Below, in pieces: positions 9,485-19,171 of a stretch of 27,837 bases of DNA; within the stretch, counting starts at the first letter, position 1; the number at the start of each line of letters is the position of its first letter. The translations under genes were made by a program, and so were the position numbers. Source of the stretch: a virus; IMG/VR virus record IMGVR_UViG_3300020055_000120, positions 1-27,837 of that record; one strand, given 5' to 3'. The notes beneath the pieces were generated by a model that was not told where the DNA came from, made no database searches, and saw nothing but the letters and a program-made list of their open reading frames with translations.

Positions 9485-12400
9485 GTGCGTGAGGATGCGT
9501 TGCTTTATCATCAACGCGTTGTGAATGAGTTCGCTAACGCGCTCATCAACAAGCATGATGCTCGCGATGAGGCAGTCAATGTTTTGTTGAGTGCAAACAA
9601 CTTGGAGAATGAAGGATACACGCGTATCATTTTCAAAAAGGAGGCGGAAGAATACCTCAAGCCACATTTGGAAGTCAAAACTCCCACGGCGAAAGGTATG
9701 GAGAGGATATTCTCTACGCGAAGCACGCGTCACGAAGCCGCACCCGTTCGTCATCATCGTCACCGAGAGCAGTTTGACGATAAGAAATGGGTCAAAGCGA
9801 TGGAAGAAGGTAACGAGTCGGCAATTGACGCGATGGTGCGACGATACATCGCTTTTCGCTTTCAAAACACCATCCCCAATGTGCAAGAGCGTGGAAAGGA
9901 TATTGTTGGCTCTCACTCCAAGTTCAAAACGCTCAACTTGCATCCTTCGCGAAAAGGAGAAGTTGCTTACGGTGAAAAACCACTATGGCAACATTTGATG
10001 AAATACCTTCACGGTGGCGGTGGCGAGAACGCTTTGCGACTTCACAAAGCGATGGTTAAAACCGCTGAAAACATGAATCCTATGCTCAAACAACCTCACT
10101 TGTTCAGCAATTGGCGCGGTAACAACGCATCAATCATGGAGTTTTACCGTCGCGGTAAGGAAGACTTCATCAATGCCTTTGCCGAACGCTACGGTAAAAA
10201 TCACCCTCTTCTCTCTTCAAACGCGCTTGACGAGTTTTATTTGAGACAAAAGCATTGGGAGAATGAAGGCATACCTCGTCAAGAAGTGATGGACATTCTT
10301 TACGATGAGAACGGTAGACCTCAAATGAGTGGTCAAAAAGGAAAATCACCTGTTGAAGTATTGCGCGAATTAGCAGACCAATACCACGACCGGCGAAGAA
10401 AGCCATTACAGGGTGAAGCCAACTTTGGGCGCGTCGGAGATGACGCCTACCGTTTGGGTATCGCGATGCTTCCTTACGATGACATTTACAAAATCCAACG
10501 ATGGATGTTGGAAACCGGCGGTGGTATGAACGAAGAAGGCAACATTGATGATTCGGTTATCAACAAAATCCTCGGTCCCGATGCGCGCGGTTACATGGCT
10601 CATCATGCTTTTCTTATGGATAACATGTTGAACACGCTTTACGCTGGTGGTGCTGAACGGAATGGTATGAGTCACAATCTACCTAATCGTTTCTTGGAAA
10701 AAGCGCGAGAAAAAGTAGTTCAAGACATTGAACAAAAACACAACGATTTGCGCAACAGGTTGCTCAAGAATAATTGGGGCGCGTTGAACGAAGACACTTT
10801 AGCAGACGCGTTTGAAGGATTTGATTTTAGCACAGCGTTGGAACGATATGAAGAAAAAAACGGCGATGCCGAAATCATCCCCGATGGTGGCCCTTTTCCT
10901 TATATTGACCACAACGAATACGGGACTTTTGTTTACTTGACTGACAGCATACCCGATATGAAAAATCTCATCGGTAACAATTTTTTCAATCAAGAAGAAT
11001 TAAGCGACCTTATTGAGCGTTCTGTTACGGCGTATGGAACAAAAGAATACGCAGATTTGCTTCGCCAATCAGTTAACAATTACACACACACTCACAATGT
11101 AGATGATGAGTTTGACATGTTGGATGAGCCAGCCATTGGTGAAGAACAATTGACACCTCTCGGTATCGTTATGCAAGGCGTTGGCTCTCACAGGGGTAAC
11201 GCTGATGGCGAGTCGGGTGATTTTCAAGTTGCATACGACAGCAGTATGCCGAACCTTCTTTTCGCGCCTTTACAAGAGCGTGCTTTTTTGATGCCGAGGC
11301 GAGGTGAACGACGCGGTGCAGGGAGAAACAGAACCGTAGAACAACAGGATGAGTTTGACCCCAAAAAGGATGTAGACGGAGAGTTGCGCGTAGATTTGGT
11401 TAACACAATGGAGCGTTACGGTATTGAAAATCAAGACGATTACTTGGCGCAATACGACGCTGGAAACACGGTGAAACTTGATGTGCCGCGAGAAGACTTG
11501 ACTACACAAGATGCCGCGGAGCGTTTCATCAATCCTCACACAGCCGAAGAGAAGCCCGACTCATTACCGGACCCGCGTTCTCAATTGGAAGCGTTTGTGA
11601 AGGACATGCCTTCTCCCAAAACACCAGCAACGCGCGGGTTGAACTCATTTTACATGGCGCACAGCAACAACCTTGATGTCTCCATGAAAGACCACATTGG
11701 TTTTTTCAGTCTTGATGGAATACCCCTTCAAGCATTAGAAACCGCATTGAAAACACCGATGTTTTCAACACGCAAAGGGAGGATAGGTTCTCAATCAAAC
11801 GGAAGACGGACCTTGTTAAATCGGAAGCAATTACCCAATGATTACAACGCAGAAGGTGCGCGACAAATAGGAATCACTCCGAACAATTTGTCACAAGAAG
11901 ACAAAATGCTGATTGACGCGTTGGTTCTTGGCTCTCATCACCCACTTCATCAACACGATGATGATTCACTCAACTTGTTTAACGCGTTGATGGACGCGAA
12001 GAAAGGAGAACGATTGAAATTGATTCAAGAAGGTAACCACAAGGATGTGATTGGATACGCAGGGAGAAGTGGTAAAGACTTGATGAGTGAGATATTGCGC
12101 GAAGCCGATGAGCCATCTCATTTCGCGATTTATCACAAAGAAGACTACGATAAACACGCTCAAAAATTGCTTGACTTTTCTCAACCTTACAGCATCCCCG
12201 AAGCGCAAGTCAAAGGTATTCGTTCGCGCAGACGACTCATTCAAGAAATTAAAGCACTTGACCAGCGTTACAAGGAGGCTTTCAACGCGGGTGATTTGCA
12301 ACGACAAGGTGAATTGAACGAAGAAATTGAAAACATGCTGAATGATAAAGACAATGTTGTTGGTTATCGCGAACACGAAGACGGCCTATCCGCTCTTGTT

Positions 12401-15400
12401 GTAGGTCCAACACCAGCGTATATCGCTTCACAACATCTCGCCATGTTGTCGCGCGCGTTTCAATTGGCTCGCAACAACGGAGATGAAGACGCACAAGAAC
12501 GAATTGAAAAAAGAATGATGGAAGTTCGTCAAGCGTCGCCGTCGTATGAGAGTGGTGAAATTGAATTGAACAATCACGAAACGCGAATGAGCAATATGTT
12601 TGATACTTTGCGCGGTGTTGAAAAAATCTACAAGGTTTTAGTCAACGGTATTGAAAAAATAAAACCCGGCGTTTATTCAAAAGACAATCGTGAAGCCCAC
12701 GCCGCGACCGCCTACACCCTCAAACTCGCGGAGCAAATACTCACGCTTTCTCCCGACGAAAAAAGAAAGTTGTTCAGCGGTCAAAACAACATACAAATGG
12801 GAGGCATAAAAGCGTCGTTTGATTTGTCACCGGATGAAATTGAAGAGTTGGTGGACTTGGGAGCGGTAAGACCGACTCACGGTCAATCATCCTTTGAGGC
12901 TGAAAAAATGGTGGATTCTGTTTTTGGTGGCGAACAACCCAAAGGTCACCAAGTGCTTTCCCGTCTCGCGGGAGACTCAGCCAATTTCATTTCTCAAGAC
13001 GAATTGGATATTTTTGAGAAAATCATCGCGAATGTTGATGAAGCGAGTAAGAAGCAGGGTATCAGTTGGGAAGATGCTTTTGTTGCTCGTTACGCACCAA
13101 TCAATGTAGACGGAGAACCCATCACAGGGACAGGGCGAAGTGAAGTGTATGGTTACCTCGGCATAGGAAAAGACCGCTCTCTTGGTAATTTTCAATATAA
13201 CGAAGGTGGTGTATTCCACGGTAATGAATATACTCGGAGTGGTGGTGAAAGCGTTTTTGACAAAAAAGGCAATCCCATCAACTTACAAAAAGAGCGCGAA
13301 GCCATTTTCAATCTGCTTAATAACGCAAACATTCAAACGCGAGAAGGAAGTGACACGGCTTTGGATTTCAAACGAATGAAGTTTTTTAGAAACAACAAAC
13401 CAAACTACAAAACGGTGATGAACTTCAACAAACTTTCGTCGTTGCGAAACCTCGCTCATTTACTTAATGATGAAACAAAGACTCGGATTTTAGCCAAATC
13501 AAGCATGGTTGACGAAAAAGTCCCGTTGGGCGGTTACGACTTCAAAAACGCGCCTGTGTTTCCTGTTCACACAAGCGCGGCGAAAAAGTTTGATTTTGGT
13601 CTACCGACGCATCTACCTTTCCAAGTGAGGACAGATTCATTCAAAAACGGAAAGTTGTTTTTAGAGGACGAGGATGTTCACACCTACAACCCCCCTTCCC
13701 CACAACAACTCTACATCAGTCCCAACATGATGCGGCGCGTTAATCCAAATCTACAACCTCTTACCGATGGTCAGCGCGGTGACAAATACTTCCCAACATA
13801 TCGTTCGTTTGAGAATGAACCAAATCACAACCAAAGGCTCGGTCAGTCTGTAAATCAAGCAATGATGATGGGAACTGAAAATCTACAATCAACCGACCCA
13901 ATGTTGTTTCACTATTCGTCTCACATCCTTGATGTCGCGCTTGACGATACCTTGCTCATCAAAGAAGACGGAAAGCCTCAACCTGTCAAGTTCATGCATC
14001 GGATATTTGACTTAGACGACATGCAACATCTGCGCGGATTCACAGGCGATTGGGTCATATCGCTCTACCCGCAAGGTGAACATGTTATCGCGACCAAAGA
14101 CAAAAAAGGCATTACGGCATACGGTGTTGACGGAGAGGTGAAGTTGGATGAGGCTATTTTGGAGGAAGCGGATAAGGTCTACGAGAAGGACTTCACGGTT
14201 CACGCGGTTCTTCATGATGGATTGATGACCGTCATTGATTTGCTCAAGACGGCGGACGAAGACACGCACAACATGCCGACGAAAGACCGCATACGCCACC
14301 TTCGCGCTCAATACGAGTCCAGCGAACACATCAAAATGCCCGAACCCATCAACACCAAGCGTAGCGATGACGAAGGGTTGCAAACCGCGATTGATGGTCT
14401 GCAAAAAGAAAACAACGATGTTGACATTCTTCTTCGCGATGCTAACGCCACCTACATGAAAGGCGAGTCGCGTCATCCAAAATGGGTGTTGTTGAGCAAA
14501 GAGAAAATGGTGGATGTCATCATCCTCTCCGCATCCGGCACAACCTACGGTATCGGTGTCGGACCGTTGATGCACCCCGAACATTATGGGAAGCGCGCAC
14601 AGCAAGTTGGTGAAGAACACTACATGAATGTGGGTAGCGCGAAAGGGCCACGAGGATTAAAGGTGGGTGATTTCGCTACGGTGCGTTGCACAGGTGTCAG
14701 CGCATCAAACAAAGAGCATCCACTCTACCGAATACGCTCGGCGAAAATCACCGATAATGAACCGTTCGCGGCCAACAGCGTAGAAACACTCGCTATCATG
14801 TCGGGTGAACATCATGTTCCTCAACAGGTGTCCATGAAGAAAGGCAACATCACCATTCACTTCCCTGCGTTTGATGATGAGGTGATTTGTAAAACGAGCA
14901 AAGAGAACGGCTTGTGGTATGTTGAGCCGCGCTCATCTGTGTGGGGTAACGACTACCTCGTGCGATTAGCGCGGGACCAAGAAGCGTATTGGATAACAAA
15001 AGCGGCTTGGTTGTTGAAAGAAGAGGATGTTGAAGAACCCGAATACGATGAAGTTGAACCCGAACCTCCCGCTGGACACTCCAAGAAACGAAAGCATGTG
15101 TTGGAGGAAGAAGAAGAGGTCATCAAGCGTGGACTTGAATTGGCGGAGCGCGGATTGGAACATCTCGCCAAAGAGAAAATCACCAGCACCGGTGTGCAGG
15201 GTTTGGGTATCGGATATGCAACCCCCGACGAACATCCGCGCGGACCTACTCAAAACATCAACGATGAAACACTCCCCGATTTTGACCCTGCGGCGCGAGC
15301 CGATGATGAGTTGAAACCAGCCACGGCAAAAAAAACCAAGCGACTGCGAAGCACAGAAGGCGAAGAAGCGCGTCTTGAAGACGAGGGTGTTATCGCGATT

Positions 15401-15427
15401 GACAGGGGTTCCCTTGATATAGCATGA
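9485..15427 (+). CDS. Giant 1980-aa protein with degenerate DNA-ligase-like C-terminal region
   Basis: This is the longest gene, set between portal and protease where MuF-type or ejected proteins often lie. Residues 1-~1450 are hydrophilic and not recognised. From ~1500 to ~1790 the order of motifs resembles an ATP-dependent DNA ligase. GFTGDWVISLYPQGEHVIA (from ~1518) fits motif I and following strands, with Gly in place of the catalytic Lys. FTVHAVLHDGLMTVIDLL fits motif III. VDILLRDANATYMKGE (R1651) fits motif IV with Arg for Lys, and HPKWVLLSKEK (W1667) fits motif V. GLKVGDFATVRCTGV (from 1724) fits the OB fold. A literal KEDG at 1493-1496 lies upstream. The end is acidic with a Glu-rich helix. 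Start GTG 9485 follows GAGGTGGTGA. The ligase call is by eye; activity is doubtful. Confidence 0.9.
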   Translation: MREDALLYHQRVVNEFANALINKHDARDEAVNVLLSANNLENEGYTRIIFKKEAEEYLKPHLEVKTPTAKGMERIFSTRSTRHEAAPVRHHRHREQFDDKKWVKAMEEGNESAIDAMVRRYIAFRFQNTIPNVQERGKDIVGSHSKFKTLNLHPSRKGEVAYGEKPLWQHLMKYLHGGGGENALRLHKAMVKTAENMNPMLKQPHLFSNWRGNNASIMEFYRRGKEDFINAFAERYGKNHPLLSSNALDEFYLRQKHWENEGIPRQEVMDILYDENGRPQMSGQKGKSPVEVLRELADQYHDRRRKPLQGEANFGRVGDDAYRLGIAMLPYDDIYKIQRWMLETGGGMNEEGNIDDSVINKILGPDARGYMAHHAFLMDNMLNTLYAGGAERNGMSHNLPNRFLEKAREKVVQDIEQKHNDLRNRLLKNNWGALNEDTLADAFEGFDFSTALERYEEKNGDAEIIPDGGPFPYIDHNEYGTFVYLTDSIPDMKNLIGNNFFNQEELSDLIERSVTAYGTKEYADLLRQSVNNYTHTHNVDDEFDMLDEPAIGEEQLTPLGIVMQGVGSHRGNADGESGDFQVAYDSSMPNLLFAPLQERAFLMPRRGERRGAGRNRTVEQQDEFDPKKDVDGELRVDLVNTMERYGIENQDDYLAQYDAGNTVKLDVPREDLTTQDAAERFINPHTAEEKPDSLPDPRSQLEAFVKDMPSPKTPATRGLNSFYMAHSNNLDVSMKDHIGFFSLDGIPLQALETALKTPMFSTRKGRIGSQSNGRRTLLNRKQLPNDYNAEGARQIGITPNNLSQEDKMLIDALVLGSHHPLHQHDDDSLNLFNALMDAKKGERLKLIQEGNHKDVIGYAGRSGKDLMSEILREADEPSHFAIYHKEDYDKHAQKLLDFSQPYSIPEAQVKGIRSRRRLIQEIKALDQRYKEAFNAGDLQRQGELNEEIENMLNDKDNVVGYREHEDGLSALVVGPTPAYIASQHLAMLSRAFQLARNNGDEDAQERIEKRMMEVRQASPSYESGEIELNNHETRMSNMFDTLRGVEKIYKVLVNGIEKIKPGVYSKDNREAHAATAYTLKLAEQILTLSPDEKRKLFSGQNNIQMGGIKASFDLSPDEIEELVDLGAVRPTHGQSSFEAEKMVDSVFGGEQPKGHQVLSRLAGDSANFISQDELDIFEKIIANVDEASKKQGISWEDAFVARYAPINVDGEPITGTGRSEVYGYLGIGKDRSLGNFQYNEGGVFHGNEYTRSGGESVFDKKGNPINLQKEREAIFNLLNNANIQTREGSDTALDFKRMKFFRNNKPNYKTVMNFNKLSSLRNLAHLLNDETKTRILAKSSMVDEKVPLGGYDFKNAPVFPVHTSAAKKFDFGLPTHLPFQVRTDSFKNGKLFLEDEDVHTYNPPSPQQLYISPNMMRRVNPNLQPLTDGQRGDKYFPTYRSFENEPNHNQRLGQSVNQAMMMGTENLQSTDPMLFHYSSHILDVALDDTLLIKEDGKPQPVKFMHRIFDLDDMQHLRGFTGDWVISLYPQGEHVIATKDKKGITAYGVDGEVKLDEAILEEADKVYEKDFTVHAVLHDGLMTVIDLLKTADEDTHNMPTKDRIRHLRAQYESSEHIKMPEPINTKRSDDEGLQTAIDGLQKENNDVDILLRDANATYMKGESRHPKWVLLSKEKMVDVIILSASGTTYGIGVGPLMHPEHYGKRAQQVGEEHYMNVGSAKGPRGLKVGDFATVRCTGVSASNKEHPLYRIRSAKITDNEPFAANSVETLAIMSGEHHVPQQVSMKKGNITIHFPAFDDEVICKTSKENGLWYVEPRSSVWGNDYLVRLARDQEAYWITKAAWLLKEEDVEEPEYDEVEPEPPAGHSKKRKHVLEEEEEVIKRGLELAERGLEHLAKEKITSTGVQGLGIGYATPDEHPRGPTQNINDETLPDFDPAARADDELKPATAKKTKRLRSTEGEEARLEDEGVIAIDRGSLDIA

Positions 15428-15445
15428 AATAAAGTCGGGGGAGCA

Positions 15446-16879
15446 ATGGCGATTCTCGCGGCCCCCACTTCTTCCTCGGACCCCATCATTTTGAAGGGGT
15501 TCGGCGATGATTTGGTTGTTGCTGGATACGCGTCGGTTGAGATGGTTGACAAGCAGGGTGACCTCATCACCCGCTCGGCACTCAAAGACGCGTTCGGCAA
15601 GTTCATGAAAGCCGATGGTTTTCGCAATGTGCAACTTGCACACTCCAACATCCAAGTGGGAACGGTCATTCCTTCCTACACCGATTCATCCGGTCGCATG
15701 TGGAAGTCCGAAGTGGACGACACCGGTATGTTTGTTGTTATCAAACTACGCGGCGACATTGAGAAGGCGCGTGAAGTGGCTTCGGAAATCCGCAAAGGGA
15801 ACCTGCGCTCGTTCTCCATTGGCGGTCAAGCCTTTGAGCGCGTCAACAAGAGCGACCAAACCCGCGGAGACTACCGCGAAATCCGTCGTATGGAACTCCA
15901 TGAGGTCACGATTTGCGAGAAGGGTATCAACCCCGAAGCACAATTCCGCATCCTCAAGGAAGACACAGGTGATAACATGACCAACACAATGAGCGAACTG
16001 CAAAGCGTCCTTGAACGCTTGTCAAAGAAACTTGACGAGAAAGACGAGGATAAGAAAGACAAAGAGTCCAAAGACAAGGGTCTTGATGACCTTCTTGACA
16101 CGAAAGACATTGACGATGACGGAAACGAAGAAGAGTCGTTGATGGATGCTCGTGAGGATAAGAAGGAAAAGAAACCTCCCATGATGGAGGACAAAGAGAC
16201 AGGCTTGTATGCGGACGACGAAGACGACGAAGACGACGACGGAGATGACAAAATGAGCAAAGGAAACGATATGATTACGAGCGACTACCTGTTGTGGTTG
16301 GAGCAGACCGCGAAGAGCGCAGGTTTTGACCCGCTCGCGGCTCGCGACCACTTCAACAAGGGATACGGACCGGGTGAATCCGGCTACGACCACCGAGGGC
16401 AAGGTTCCCTTGAGGGTGCTGGCGAAGACGATTCCGGCAAGCGACCCCAGCCCAACTTTGGCTCCGCGCCATCGGGCAACAAGAATGTCATCAAGGGCGA
16501 CTACCTCAACGCGAACAATGTTTCGCAATCCGAGATTGAAGCCGCCTACGAGGTGTTCAAAGCCGCGGCCACCGAGCAACAATTCAAGACCGACTTGAAC
16601 AGCCACTTCACCGACCGCTTCCTCAAAGAGCAAAAGGCCGAGGCTGACGCAATCGCCAAGGCCAACTTTGACGCTCGCGAACCGATGGTTGAGTTGCAGA
16701 AGGCTGTTCTCGCGCTCAACGACCGAATCAACAACATTGGGTCGGAGACTTCCACCATGATTGCAAAGTCCGCTGGACGAGCAACCGTTACCATTCCCGA
16801 AACTGCTGACCTTGCAAACATGTCGTGGGACGATGTTCACCGACTTGCTGGTAAAGCACTCAAAGGAGGGGAATACTGA
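15446..16879 (+). CDS. Prohead maturation protease fused to scaffold
   Basis: The N-terminal ~170 residues are an HK97-type (herpesvirus assemblin-like, S78/U35) prohead protease: VVAGYASVEMVDKQGDLI, the catalytic His in VQLAHSN (H66), and the catalytic Ser in LRSFSIGG (S124), then MELHEVTICEKGINPEA. Residues ~180-270 are a long Asp/Glu/Lys-rich helix typical of internal scaffolds. The remaining ~200 residues form a second conserved-looking part ending NMSWDDVHRLAGKALKGGEY, which probably contacts the capsid protein. In this fused architecture the scaffold directs capsid assembly and is then digested. ATG 15446 follows GGGGGAG. The stop overlaps the capsid gene start (TGATG). Confidence 0.95.
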   Translation: MAILAAPTSSSDPIILKGFGDDLVVAGYASVEMVDKQGDLITRSALKDAFGKFMKADGFRNVQLAHSNIQVGTVIPSYTDSSGRMWKSEVDDTGMFVVIKLRGDIEKAREVASEIRKGNLRSFSIGGQAFERVNKSDQTRGDYREIRRMELHEVTICEKGINPEAQFRILKEDTGDNMTNTMSELQSVLERLSKKLDEKDEDKKDKESKDKGLDDLLDTKDIDDDGNEEESLMDAREDKKEKKPPMMEDKETGLYADDEDDEDDDGDDKMSKGNDMITSDYLLWLEQTAKSAGFDPLAARDHFNKGYGPGESGYDHRGQGSLEGAGEDDSGKRPQPNFGSAPSGNKNVIKGDYLNANNVSQSEIEAAYEVFKAAATEQQFKTDLNSHFTDRFLKEQKAEADAIAKANFDAREPMVELQKAVLALNDRINNIGSETSTMIAKSAGRATVTIPETADLANMSWDDVHRLAGKALKGGEY

Positions 16880-18045
16880 TGGCACGAAATTATGTAAGAA
16901 CAGTTCAAGACATGGAGCGTTACTACTACGGTGGGGCTTCTCAAACCGGATACACCTACGGTGCAGGTGACATTTTGAAGGCTGACGCGCCTTTGTTGTC
17001 CACCACCGCGGGAACCTATCAAGCAATCTATGGCCGAAAGGTTTGGTCGCAACTCAACCAAGAGTTCAACGCCTTCTCCATTCTACCCAAGAAGCCTTGG
17101 GAGCGAAGTGGATGGCGCATCCTCACGGAGCGCGCTTCGTTCACGAAGGGTGGCGGCATTGCCGAGAACGGCGTTCTTCCCGACACCTCCAAGCCGGAGT
17201 TCCTCCATGTGGCCGCAAAGCCCAAGACCATCGCGCACACTTTTGACTTGTCCGAAGTGAGCATGTTCCTTTCCGACAAGGACGACGGTATGGGCGATGT
17301 GCGCTCCGTGTTGAAGGAAGAAATGGGTAAGCATCACGCTGAACACATCAACCGAATGCTCTTGCAGGATGTCACCACCACCGCAGGCAACGACTTTGAA
17401 TCGCTTGACCGAATCACTTCCGACCCTGCCGTGATGACCACCACTCAAGCAGGTGTTGACTTGCTCACCGACCACGACATGTATTCCATCACTCGCGATG
17501 GTTCCGCCGCTTTCCACAGCGCGGAAGTGGATGTTGGTGGCGACGCTTCAACTGCCGCGACCAACCGCAACTTGTCCCTCAACCAACTTGACGGATTGTT
17601 CCAACAGATTTGGACTCGTGGTGGTAACCCGAAGGTCATGCTGACGGGCTACGACACTTTGATGCGCGTTCAGCAATTGCTCCAATCGCAACAGCGGTTC
17701 ATGGACTCCAAGCGCGTGACCCCCACCTTCAACGGTGTGAAGGGTGTTCCCGGTCTTGAGGCTGGCTTCATCGTCGCAACCTACAACGGCGTTCCAATGA
17801 TTCCAACGAAGGACATGCCCGATGACACGGCAACCGCCAGCGGTTCTCTTTCGCGCATCTACTACTTGGATACGGACTACCTGTGGTTCCAAACTGCAAT
17901 CCCAACGCAATACTTTGAATCCGGTATTGAAACGGGTGACCCATTCGCGATTAACCGTCTTGGACAAGAGGGGCTTTACCGAACGATGGGCGAACTTTGG
18001 TGTTCGTTCTTTGGCGCAAGCGGGAGCATTCGCAACCTACAATGA
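16879..18045 (+). CDS. Major capsid protein, HK97 fold
   Basis: Placed directly after the protease-scaffold gene, with the strongest ribosome binding site of the window (AAAGGAGGGG, 16861-16870). The 388-aa length and pattern fit an HK97-fold coat protein: an N-terminal arm (MARNYVRTVQDMERYYYGG), then TKGGGIAENGVLPDTSKPE and MGKHHAEHINRMLL for the spine helix, and a C-terminal IETGDPFAINRLGQEGLYR strand region. Codons favour C-ending forms (aac, gac, ttc, acc), as expected for a highly expressed gene. It assembles the icosahedral head and is presumably processed by the upstream protease; no cleavage site can be assigned. Confident by context and composition, though I did not align it. Confidence 0.92.
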   Translation: MARNYVRTVQDMERYYYGGASQTGYTYGAGDILKADAPLLSTTAGTYQAIYGRKVWSQLNQEFNAFSILPKKPWERSGWRILTERASFTKGGGIAENGVLPDTSKPEFLHVAAKPKTIAHTFDLSEVSMFLSDKDDGMGDVRSVLKEEMGKHHAEHINRMLLQDVTTTAGNDFESLDRITSDPAVMTTTQAGVDLLTDHDMYSITRDGSAAFHSAEVDVGGDASTAATNRNLSLNQLDGLFQQIWTRGGNPKVMLTGYDTLMRVQQLLQSQQRFMDSKRVTPTFNGVKGVPGLEAGFIVATYNGVPMIPTKDMPDDTATASGSLSRIYYLDTDYLWFQTAIPTQYFESGIETGDPFAINRLGQEGLYRTMGELWCSFFGASGSIRNLQ

Positions 18046-18060
18046 AGGAGATGATGAAAA

Positions 18061-18522
18061 ATGGCAACAACGAAAGATAACCGAGGAATCCGATATGTGT
18101 GTAGCGGAACGGCTACGACTACCGTGAACTTTGACATTGAATTGCAAGCAGGCGCGAGCAACAACGACAGCACGACATGGCTGGCAGGTGGAGCCGGGAC
18201 TTACCCCGGAACTCTTACGCCTTTTGAGCCACGACAGGCTGACGGCACGAACTCGTCTCAAAGCCCGCGATTGATTGGTCTTACGATGAGTTCTGCTCTT
18301 GCAGAAGGCGACACGCTATCGCTCTCCAACGACCCAACGCAAGACGCAGGTGGCGCAGGTATCACAACCATTCTTGGTGTTTACACATCGCAGGTTGACG
18401 CGACCGCTTCTCTTGGTGTGAGCAAGACCGCCGCGCTTGAGTTGACCTTTGATATTGAACTGACCAGCGACGGCACAACCAACGATACGACGGGTGCTGA
18501 ACTGCTTCTCATCGTGGTTTGA
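18061..18522 (+). CDS. Beta-rich small protein, candidate head decoration protein
   Basis: A 153-aa protein right after the major capsid gene, with AAGGAG upstream. It is rich in Thr, Ser, Gly and Ala, has alternating hydrophobic residues typical of a beta sandwich (ATTTVNFDIELQAGAS, LELTFDIELTSDG) and no Cys. FDIEL occurs twice, perhaps marking two related halves. Decoration or cement proteins often sit here, but this is inference from position and composition. Its stop codon forms part of the next gene's ribosome binding site. Confidence 0.82.
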   Translation: MATTKDNRGIRYVCSGTATTTVNFDIELQAGASNNDSTTWLAGGAGTYPGTLTPFEPRQADGTNSSQSPRLIGLTMSSALAEGDTLSLSNDPTQDAGGAGITTILGVYTSQVDATASLGVSKTAALELTFDIELTSDGTTNDTTGAELLLIVV

Positions 18523-18532
18523 GGTGTTCTTC

Positions 18533-18907
18533 TTGCCTACGATTACCTACCGAGGACCACGACGCGCTGGCGCGAACATGGGTTCTTTGGGTTGGTGGAG
18601 TTGGGGTCAACCGCGTGAAGTTAGCGCGGAGTGGCTTGAGTCTTACAGGTCATCCTTTGAGAACAACAAAGAGTTTCTCATTGAAGGCTTCGCTTACGAA
18701 GCCGCGACCGTGGACACAGGCAACGACGGCATCCCCGACATGGGATGGACGAAAGGCGACATTCTCGCGTGGATGGAAGAAGAGGGGATTGAATCCTCTT
18801 CCCTGTCCACCAAGAAAAAGTTGCTCGCGGCAATTGACGCGCACCTTAACCCCACCGAAGACTCTATGAACGAGGCAGAAGAAGCAGAACCAACAGGAGA
18901 TGAATGA
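18533..18907 (+). CDS. HeH/LEM- or SAP-like helical protein with TTG start
   Basis: I place the start at TTG 18533, because GAGGTG (18521-18526) lies 6 nt upstream and the protein then begins PTITYRGPRRAG; the ATG at 18494 lies inside the previous gene. The 124-aa product has a Trp-rich segment (LGWWSWGQPREVS) and, at residues ~72-105, WTKGDILAWMEEEGI plus STKKKLLAAIDAHL. This two-helix pattern resembles HeH/LEM or SAP domains that bind DNA or nucleoprotein. The C-terminus is acidic. Genes with such domains are common just after the capsid gene in tailed viruses, as head-completion or DNA-contact proteins. Function is not proven. Confidence 0.82.
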   Translation: MPTITYRGPRRAGANMGSLGWWSWGQPREVSAEWLESYRSSFENNKEFLIEGFAYEAATVDTGNDGIPDMGWTKGDILAWMEEEGIESSSLSTKKKLLAAIDAHLNPTEDSMNEAEEAEPTGDE

Positions 18908-18908
18908 T

Positions 18909-19160
18909 ATGGCATTTGTAAGCGATAACAGACCCCACACTTTGGGCGACTTGATTGTGATTACCGGAACCGTCGCGAGCGGCGACACTTCCGCTGATTT
19001 GAGCGATTTTCTTAGTGAAGTTCTTATGGTGACGGTTGTGCCTAACGCCGCCGCCGCCACTCCACTTGGATGCGCGATTGATACCACTACCGCAACAATC
19101 GTCCGATTTACCAACCCCGGTGCAAGCGGCGGTCGTTTGATGGTCTTCGGCAAGCGATGA
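18909..19160 (+). CDS. Small beta-rich protein (83 aa)
   Basis: Family not recognised. ATG 18909 is preferred over ATG 18900, because AGGAG at 18895-18899 is properly spaced only for the former. The protein is small and hydrophobic-rich with Ala/Thr (LGDLIVITGTVASG, LMVTVVPNAAAATP), suggesting a compact beta structure. It belongs to the post-capsid group and may be a decoration or virion surface protein. Its TGA is fused with the GAGGTGA ribosome binding site of the next gene. Confidence 0.8.
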   Translation: MAFVSDNRPHTLGDLIVITGTVASGDTSADLSDFLSEVLMVTVVPNAAAATPLGCAIDTTTATIVRFTNPGASGGRLMVFGKR

Positions 19161-19171
19161 GGTGATTCACC

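Noticed and set aside
13961-13972. KEDG as the active-site motif (KxDG) of a functional DNA ligase
   Set aside because: The sequence that follows does not match ligase motif spacing as well as the GFTGDWVIS register; kept as an open alternative but not accepted.
16205-16255. GAC/GAA-rich low-complexity tract as a non-coding repeat
   Set aside because: It encodes the acidic scaffold segment of the protease-scaffold protein in frame.
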